This document shows, piece by piece, positions 1 through 4,567 of a DNA stretch of 7,254 nucleotides (its first letter is position 1; each line of letters starts with the position of its first letter). The DNA is from Victivallaceae bacterium (GTDB lineage Bacteria > Verrucomicrobiota > Lentisphaeria > Victivallales > Victivallaceae). The stretch is from positions 1-7,254 of the forward strand of contig JAQVVK010000108.1 of NCBI GenBank assembly GCA_028698975.1. Reading direction: 5' to 3'. A program made the position numbers and the translations under genes. The notes below the pieces were generated by a model that did no database searches, was not told where the DNA came from, and worked only from the letters and a program-made list of their open reading frames with translations.

Positions 1-49
1 TTTTCAACCAGCCTCTGTCGATCGCTCCATGAGAAGCGCAACGGGTTCT

Positions 50-77
50 AATATATCACGGATCAATCTCTTTTCAA
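50..77 (-). promoter_or_regulatory. Sigma70-type promoter reading off the left edge
   Basis: On the minus strand, TTGAAA (72-77; five of six consensus bases) is separated by 16 nt from TATATT (50-55; five of six). An overlapping TTGACT at 77-82 gives an alternative -35, but with a less good spacing to a -10. Upstream lie the A-tracts AAAAAA and AAAAA (about 94-106), as in UP elements. Transcription would start near position 43 and run left out of the window, so the gene served is unseen. The position, after the operon's end on the same strand, fits the start of a new transcription unit. Confidence 0.5.
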
Positions 78-122
78 GTCAAGTTTCAAAAGTTTTTCAC
101 TTTTTTATGCTCGGATGTTTCG

Positions 123-142
123 ATCAACCAGTTCAATCAACC
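123..142. repeat. Short direct repeat ATCAACC
   Basis: ATCAACC occurs at 123-129 and again at 136-142, a 13-bp period. The longer TCAACCAG at 124-131 recurs at 4-11. They flank the promoter at 50-77. They could be regulator sites, but words this short can recur by chance. Confidence 0.25.
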
Positions 143-231
143 CGCGCCCCGGATGACGCGCAACGGAGACTTAAAATACACCTCTTTTGACTTTTTGCAA
201 GCTCAAATATGAGGTTTTCTTGGTTTTTTAT

Positions 232-273
232 CGAAAAATCCCGTTTTATTCGGCCAAAACGCCGCATTTTTCG
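232..273 (-). terminator. Inverted repeat after the last gene, candidate terminator
   Basis: Two napoints of symmetry are nested here: an outer perfect 8-bp pair CGAAAAAT (232-239) and ATTTTTCG (266-273), and an inner 6-bp pair CGTTTT (242-247) and AAAACG (256-261). The structure starts 2 nt after the stop codon of the transporter gene. The T-run falls within the outer stem's descending arm and the stem is AT-rich, so it is not a textbook Rho-independent terminator, but its position at the operon end makes a termination or 3'-end-protection role plausible. Confidence 0.35.
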
Positions 274-275
274 CC

Positions 276-1031
276 TTATATGAAGAAATCAACCACCAGA
301 CGAACCGCCGAAATAAAGATAAGCACTTCTATAACCAGCTCAAAAATCCGCTGCGGCATCTTCGGCAGCAGCTTCACCCCCGCCCACGCCCCCAGCAACA
401 GGAACGGTATCATAAGCGCATCAATCTTCAATGCCTCAAAGGTTATACGCCCCTCGCCGATGAAAATCGGCAACTTGATCCAGTTGATCAAAAGGAAAGT
501 CCACGCATTGCATCCCATATATTTGTCTTTGGGCAGACGCAACGCCAGAAAATAGATCGCCGCCACCGGTCCCGCCGCATTGGCGATCTGGGTGGTGAAC
601 CCCAACAGCACTCCGCAAATGCCCGCAATAACCAGCCCGGACGGCAGATTTTCGGGCGACATACGCTTACGCACCACATTTAGTGCCATCAACCCCAGCA
701 CCACCAGACCGATCGCCGGCTTCATCGCCTCGCTCGAAATAAACAGCAGCGTCACTACCCCCAAACCGAGACCGCACAGCGCAAATGGCATCAAACGCCC
801 CACAATGCGCCAGTCGGCATGCCGCCGGTAATAACATACCGCCACCAAATCGGTGGCCGCCAGCATTATCAACTGCAGCCCGGTGGAGAGCCGCGTTTCA
901 AAAAACTGCGCCAGCAACACCACCGGCAGCACCCCAATCCCCGGAAGCGCGGTTTTGTTGATCCCGACAAGCAGGGCACTGGCAATCAATATGCTCCATT
1001 GAAGAAGCGTCACCTCTGAAAGAAAATCCAT
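276..1031 (-). CDS. TauE/SafE (TSUP, DUF81) family membrane transporter
   Basis: The 251-residue protein is strongly hydrophobic, with about eight likely membrane helices (roughly residues 10-42, 50-67, 77-98, 104-120, 130-150, 153-163, 175-191, 205-250 in segments). The two-fold repeat of the family is visible: VGINKTALPGIGVLPVVLL near the N-terminus (23-40) and the related GFTTQIANAAGPVAAIYFLALRLPK (144-168), followed by NWIKLPIFIGEGRIT and LLGAWAGVKL. TSUP proteins export or take up small organic or sulfur anions such as sulfite, sulfoacetate or taurine. The substrate here cannot be told from sequence, and no sulfur-metabolism gene is in view. The start is 13 nt beyond the xseA stop with only a weak AGG at 12 nt, so translation may rely partly on coupling. 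It is the last gene of the operon in view. Confidence 0.9.
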   Translation of the reverse strand: MDFLSEVTLLQWSILIASALLVGINKTALPGIGVLPVVLLAQFFETRLSTGLQLIMLAATDLVAVCYYRRHADWRIVGRLMPFALCGLGLGVVTLLFISSEAMKPAIGLVVLGLMALNVVRKRMSPENLPSGLVIAGICGVLLGFTTQIANAAGPVAAIYFLALRLPKDKYMGCNAWTFLLINWIKLPIFIGEGRITFEALKIDALMIPFLLLGAWAGVKLLPKMPQRIFELVIEVLIFISAVRLVVDFFI

Positions 1032-1044
1032 TGCTTATATATAC

Positions 1045-2235
1045 CTATATGACTTCCACATCGACCGATCCATCGGCCAGCCGGGCCGACAGCCTTTTCC
1101 CTTTGGGCTGGCGGCAGGAGGTTACCGGCTTGTTTTCCGCCGGGTCAAACAGAATCGCATACCCGCGCTCAAGCTGCCGGGCCGGATTAAGCGTTTCAAG
1201 TGTCGCCGCCAATTTATCCAGTTTGGCCAGCCCGGCATCGGCACCGCGCCGCGCCGATGTGCCGATACGGTTTTCCAGCTCGTCAAGCTGCTGTCGCCGC
1301 ATTTCAACCAAATGGCGCGGTTCGCGAAAAACAAAACTGCCGGCCGCCCGGTCGAAACGCGCCCGGCAACGCGTCAACAACAACATAAGCGAGTTATCAA
1401 GATCCTTGCTCAACCGTGCGAGTTTTTCGGCAAGTTCCTCTCGCTTGCCGATCACCAGCTCGGCCGCCGCCGACGGCGTAGGCACCCGCAAATCAGCGGC
1501 GAAATCGCAGATGGTGAAATCTATCTCATGGCCGACCGCGCTGATGACCGGTATATGACTGGCCGCAATCGAACGGGCGATTATTTCCTCGTTGAAACAC
1601 CACAAATCTTCCATACTGCCGCCGCCGCGAGTCACCACAATAACGTCGACCCCGCCCGCCCGGTTGAAGAAATCCACCCCGGCCGCCACCTGCGCCGCCG
1701 CCGCACTGCCCTGTACCTGACAGGGATATATGCGGACGTTGACGTTGGGGAAACGGCGGTCGATTATGTTCAAAAAATCGCAAATGGCCGCTCCGGTCGG
1801 ACTGGTCACCACCCCGATGTGAGCTGGCAGCATGGGAATCGGCTTCTTGCGCGACGGCTCAAACAACCCCTCGGCGGCCAATTTGTTTTTAAGCTCCTCA
1901 AACCGCCGTTGAAGCTCCCCCTGCCCGGCCGGTCGCAGCTCTTTTACGCCAAACTGGTATTCGCCGCGAGCCTCATAAACCGTCAAATTACCGAACGCCT
2001 CGATGAGCGAACCGTTGGCAATGCCAAGCCGCGCCATCGCCGCCGCTCCGTTAAAATATACAATCCTTATCTGCGAATGCGCGTCTTTCAGCGAAAAATA
2101 GGCGTGCCCGGAGCGGTGCAGCGTGAGACTGCCCACCTCGCCCCGCAGCCAAAACGGCAACAGACTGCCCTCGACGATCTCCCGCATGGCGCGATTGACA
2201 TCGGAAACACTCCAAACCACCTGACAGTCATCCAT
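1045..2235 (-). CDS. xseA: Exodeoxyribonuclease VII large subunit
   Basis: XseA is the catalytic subunit of exonuclease VII, which degrades single-stranded DNA from both ends and acts in mismatch repair and DNA damage tolerance. The chosen start gives 396 residues, somewhat shorter than the E. coli protein of about 450. An N-terminal OB fold (about residues 5-100, with WLRGEVGS and GHAYFSLKD) precedes the nuclease domain: TSPTGAAICD (Asp153), TRGGGSMEDLW (Arg203) and SAVGHEIDFTICD (His236, Asp239), followed by LRVPTPSAAAE. These match the known active-site blocks at nearly E. coli numbering. A charged, helical, probably coiled-coil stretch and the terminal LERGYAIL block follow. The frame stays open to an ATG at 2301, but the 22 extra residues overlap pyrD and are unlike the family; ATG 2235 with GGGAG 11 nt upstream is preferred. 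No xseB is adjacent. Confidence 0.96.
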   Translation of the reverse strand: MDDCQVVWSVSDVNRAMREIVEGSLLPFWLRGEVGSLTLHRSGHAYFSLKDAHSQIRIVYFNGAAAMARLGIANGSLIEAFGNLTVYEARGEYQFGVKELRPAGQGELQRRFEELKNKLAAEGLFEPSRKKPIPMLPAHIGVVTSPTGAAICDFLNIIDRRFPNVNVRIYPCQVQGSAAAAQVAAGVDFFNRAGGVDVIVVTRGGGSMEDLWCFNEEIIARSIAASHIPVISAVGHEIDFTICDFAADLRVPTPSAAAELVIGKREELAEKLARLSKDLDNSLMLLLTRCRARFDRAAGSFVFREPRHLVEMRRQQLDELENRIGTSARRGADAGLAKLDKLAATLETLNPARQLERGYAILFDPAENKPVTSCRQPKGKRLSARLADGSVDVEVI

Positions 2236-2236
2236 T

Positions 2237-3154
2237 TCAGCGCAAACTCCCGACGATCTCCGCCGCCGTTTTGCAGCCGTGGCGGTCAAGCCAGTCATCA
2301 ATGCCGTCGATTATCTTAACTGGAGCATAGGGATCGGTGAAATTGGCCGTGCCGACCGCCACCGCGCTCGCTCCGGCGATCAAAAATTCAATCGCATCGG
2401 CGGCGTTCATGATTCCGCCCATGCCGATCACCGGGATCTTTACCGCCTGCGCCGCCTCGCAAACCATACGCACCGCAATCGGTTTGACCGCCGGCCCGGA
2501 CAATCCTCCGGTGCGATTGGCAATGCGGGGGCGGCGGGTCTCGATGTCGATCGACATGCCGGTTATTGTATTGATAAGCGAAACCGCGTCGCTGCCGGCC
2601 GCCTCGACCGCCCGCGCGAAGTCGCCAATGCGGGATACGTTGGGACTTAACTTGGTTATGACCGGAAGCGTCGTCGCCTTGCGCACCGTGGCAACCACCT
2701 TCTGCGCCAGCTCCGGGTCGGTGCCGAAAGCGACGCCGCCGGCCTTGACGTTGGGACAGGATATATTTATTTCCAGCGCGACGATACCGGCCTTGTCGGC
2801 CTCCAGTCCGGCGGCGACTTCACCGTATTCCGCTATCGTGGTGCCCCAGATGTTGACGATCACCGCCGCACCGCTCTTGCGCAGAAACGGCAAATAGTGT
2901 TCGCCATGCAGAAAACCATCCAGCCCCGGCCCCTGAAGTCCGATCGCGTTGAGCATGCCGCCGGTGACCTCGGCCACTCGGGGCGTCGGGTTGCCGTGCG
3001 ACGGCGTCATGCGGATGCCCTTGACCACCACCGCGCCCAGCCGGGCGAGATCGTAGAAGTGGCTGTACTCATAACCGTAGCCAAAAGTGCCGGAAGCGGT
3101 CATGACCGGGTTTTTCAAAGTGAATTTGCCCAAATTGCAGGTAAGATCGGCCAT
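2237..3154 (-). CDS. pyrD: Dihydroorotate dehydrogenase B, catalytic subunit (class 1B)
   Basis: This enzyme oxidises dihydroorotate to orotate with FMN, the fourth step of pyrimidine biosynthesis, and passes electrons to PyrK. The 305-residue TIM-barrel protein is full length. Visible motifs are TASGTFGYG (residues 19-27), NAIGLQGPG (69-77), INISCPNVKAGG with the catalytic-base Cys133 (class 1 enzymes use Cys where class 2 uses Ser), TKLSPN with Lys168, INT with Asn195, and the FMN-phosphate loops GMGGI (244-248) and VGTANF (267-272). There is no N-terminal membrane helix as in class 2 enzymes, which fits a soluble class 1B protein. The adjacent pyrK, 5 nt upstream, supports the 1B assignment. 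A GGAG at 3163-3166, 8 nt before the ATG and embedded in the last codons of pyrK, fixes the start. Its stop lies 1 nt from the xseA start. Confidence 0.97.
   Translation of the reverse strand: MADLTCNLGKFTLKNPVMTASGTFGYGYEYSHFYDLARLGAVVVKGIRMTPSHGNPTPRVAEVTGGMLNAIGLQGPGLDGFLHGEHYLPFLRKSGAAVIVNIWGTTIAEYGEVAAGLEADKAGIVALEINISCPNVKAGGVAFGTDPELAQKVVATVRKATTLPVITKLSPNVSRIGDFARAVEAAGSDAVSLINTITGMSIDIETRRPRIANRTGGLSGPAVKPIAVRMVCEAAQAVKIPVIGMGGIMNAADAIEFLIAGASAVAVGTANFTDPYAPVKIIDGIDDWLDRHGCKTAAEIVGSLR
2247..2251 (-). promoter_or_regulatory. Shine-Dalgarno of xseA
   Basis: GGGAG lies 11 nt upstream of the ATG at 2235, within the end of pyrD. The spacing is slightly long but supports this start over the in-frame ATG at 2301. 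Confidence 0.55.
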
Positions 3155-3159
3155 TTTAT

Positions 3160-3945
3160 CTACTCCACATAAACATCTTCAAGATCAAACACCGGCCCCT
3201 CGGAACATGCCCGGGCGTAACGCCACCCCTCCGGAGTATCGGCCTTTACTTTGACCACGCAGGCGAAACAGGCTCCGACGCCGCAACACATCACATGATC
3301 GATACTTAACTCGCCCCCCTGCCCCGTCCGGCGCAGTTCTTTCGCCAAAGCCATCAGCATGGGGAACGGCCCGCAGCCGTAGAAGCGCAGTTTCCGGCCG
3401 GCGAAATCATGCAAGACTCCGTCGATCAGCTCGGTGACCCGCCCTTTGCCCCCCAGCGAACCGTCATCGGTGGATATTCTCACATCGTATCCGGCGGCGC
3501 GGTATTCGTCAACCAGAATAACGTCGGCTTTGGAGCGCGCACCCAGCAGAAGCACTCCTTTGGGGACGGCCTGCCGGGTCATCATGTAGGTGGCGGCGGC
3601 TCCGTATCCTCCGGCGACCAGCACCGGCACCACATCGTCGCCGGGAGTGGTAAAGGAGCGTCCCTGCGGTCCCAGCAGATCGCAGACCGTACCCGGCCTC
3701 AACTGCGCGAGTTCGCGGGTACCGGCTCCCACGGTTTTATACACCACCTCAAGCGAACCATCGGCTTCGACCCGATGTATGCTGAACGGGCGGCGAAGCA
3801 CCCGGTCGAGCCGGTCGGATATGCGGACATGCACAAACTGGCCGGCCTGCGCGGAAGCGGCGATTTCCGGCGCGTGAAACACCACCCGGTAGTAATCGCC
3901 CTGAATCCGGGTATTGGCGATGATCTCTCCATTCTTCATAGTCAT
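3160..3945 (-). CDS. pyrK: Dihydroorotate dehydrogenase B, electron-transfer subunit PyrK
   Basis: PyrK carries electrons from the PyrD FMN through a [2Fe-2S] cluster and FAD to NAD+, completing class 1B dihydroorotate dehydrogenase in de novo UMP synthesis in the cytoplasm. The 261-residue protein has the expected ferredoxin-reductase layout. The FAD-binding barrel carries RPFS (residues 52-55) and GAGT (73-76). The nucleotide-binding half carries LVAGGYGAA (109-117) and YGCGP (189-193). The C-terminal cluster motif CGVGACFAC followed by ACSEGPVF gives the four ligands Cys221, Cys226, Cys229 and Cys247. It lies directly upstream of pyrD, as is common for this enzyme. The listed start overlaps the preceding stop (ATGA). 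A second ATG two codons on (3937-3939) is better spaced from the GAAAGAG at 3948-3954 (8 nt versus 2 nt), so a 259-residue protein is quite possible. Confidence 0.95.
   Translation of the reverse strand: MTMKNGEIIANTRIQGDYYRVVFHAPEIAASAQAGQFVHVRISDRLDRVLRRPFSIHRVEADGSLEVVYKTVGAGTRELAQLRPGTVCDLLGPQGRSFTTPGDDVVPVLVAGGYGAAATYMMTRQAVPKGVLLLGARSKADVILVDEYRAAGYDVRISTDDGSLGGKGRVTELIDGVLHDFAGRKLRFYGCGPFPMLMALAKELRRTGQGGELSIDHVMCCGVGACFACVVKVKADTPEGWRYARACSEGPVFDLEDVYVE
3163..3166 (-). promoter_or_regulatory. Shine-Dalgarno of pyrD
   Basis: GGAG lies 8 nt before the pyrD ATG, embedded in the final codons of pyrK (GTG GAG TAG). It fixes the pyrD start and shows that the two subunits are translated from closely coupled sites. 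Confidence 0.75.
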
Positions 3946-4556
3946 AACTCTTTCAAATATGGATTGGTGGCGCGTTCGCGCCCCACCGTAGTGGCGGGGC
4001 CGTGCCCCGGATAAACTTCAATGTCGTCGGCCAGCGGCAAAAAAACTTGTTTCAAACTGGCGCAAAGCATCGTGTAACTGCCTCCGGGAAGATCGGTACG
4101 GCCGACCGCCCCGGCAAAAACCGTGTCGCCGACAAACAGCTTTTTGGCGGCGGCAAAAAGAAATCCGACGCTGCCCGGCGTATGCCCGGGCAACTCCAAA
4201 AGCGTAACCGCAGGGTCGTCGAGTTCGGAGGTGACCTCGGGGAGTTTTTCGGCGGCGGGAACATACGGCGCAAGATTGTTTTCTTTGCTGCGATACAACC
4301 GGTGGTCGGCGGCGGCCAGAAACGCGGTCTTTACCCCCAACGCCTCCGCCACCTGATACGCGGCGGAAATATGATCGACGTGGCCGTGCGTCAAAAGCAG
4401 TTCGATATGCTTGGCGTCGAAGCCTTTGGCCGCCTCGATCACCCGGCCGGCTTCGGCTCCGGGGTCAATCACCCGCAGGATCGCGTCTTCCGGGTCAAAG
4501 ACAAGATAACAATTGGTCTCAAGCAAGCCGACCGGCAATGTGATTACTTCAAGCAT
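3942..4556 (-). CDS. Metallo-beta-lactamase-fold hydrolase, glyoxalase II-like (YcbL type)
   Basis: This complete 204-residue protein has the normal length for small glyoxalase II-like hydrolases. Visible metal-binding motifs are THGHVDH (His57, His59, Asp61, His62), PGHTPGS (His125), GDTVF (Asp144) and YPGHGPATT (His185), a full binuclear site. The segments GRTDLPGGS and the ending GPATTVGRERATNPYL are characteristic of the YcbL-like branch, which lacks the long C-terminal domain of classical glyoxalase II. Members hydrolyse thioesters such as S-lactoylglutathione, but many have other substrates, so the exact reaction is not inferable. No signal peptide is evident and a cytoplasmic location is likely. 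A Shine-Dalgarno-like AGGTG sits just before the ATG. The stop codon overlaps the annotated pyrK start as ATGA, implying co-translation with pyrimidine genes although no direct metabolic link is obvious. Confidence 0.92.
   Translation of the reverse strand: MLEVITLPVGLLETNCYLVFDPEDAILRVIDPGAEAGRVIEAAKGFDAKHIELLLTHGHVDHISAAYQVAEALGVKTAFLAAADHRLYRSKENNLAPYVPAAEKLPEVTSELDDPAVTLLELPGHTPGSVGFLFAAAKKLFVGDTVFAGAVGRTDLPGGSYTMLCASLKQVFLPLADDIEVYPGHGPATTVGRERATNPYLKEL
3948..3954 (-). promoter_or_regulatory. Ribosome binding site deciding the pyrK start
   Basis: GAAAGAG sits inside the last codons of the hydrolase gene. It is only 2 nt before the first pyrK ATG (3943-3945) but 8 nt before the second ATG (3937-3939), the usual spacing. 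This favours the second ATG, though the first, overlapping the upstream stop, could be used by re-initiation. Confidence 0.5.
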
Positions 4557-4560
4557 ATAA

Positions 4561-4565
4561 CACCT
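4561..4565 (-). promoter_or_regulatory. Shine-Dalgarno of the metallo-hydrolase gene
   Basis: AGGTG lies in the 11-nt gap after the transglutaminase-like gene, 4 nt before the hydrolase ATG (AGG to ATG, 6 nt). It supports the ATG at 4556 as the start. Confidence 0.55.
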
Positions 4566-4567
4566 GT

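Larger units (their letters stand above)
1..275. other. Intergenic region without a convincing gene
   Basis: This stretch is noticeably more AT-rich than the rest of the window. Besides the inverted repeat, the direct repeats and the minus-strand promoter, I find no protein frame with a recognisable product. The ATG on the minus strand at 28-30 is followed by a stop after eight codons. I recognise no tRNA or rRNA segment. It appears to separate this operon from the next minus-strand unit. Confidence 0.6.

Noticed and set aside
88..104. Small hairpin AAAAGT-loop-ACTTTT as a terminator
   Set aside because: The stem has only one G-C pair and is better explained as part of the A-tract region upstream of the minus-strand promoter.
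187..555. A 122-codon plus-strand frame starting with TTG in the intergenic region
   Set aside because: Most of it is antisense to the transporter gene and the non-overlapping first 30 codons show no recognisable feature or good ribosome site.
1032..1056. TA-rich stretch between xseA and the transporter as an internal promoter
   Set aside because: It has -10-like TATATA words, but no convincing -35 element at the right distance within the end of xseA.
2236..2301. N-terminal extension of xseA by 22 residues
   Set aside because: The extension is the shadow of the pyrD C-terminus (basic, low-complexity), is absent from the family, and an ATG with GGGAG upstream lies at 2235.
1312..2319. A 335-codon open frame on the plus strand
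   Set aside because: It lies wholly antisense to xseA and the end of pyrD, is rich in Arg, His and Pro as expected of a GC-rich shadow frame, and shows no recognisable domain.
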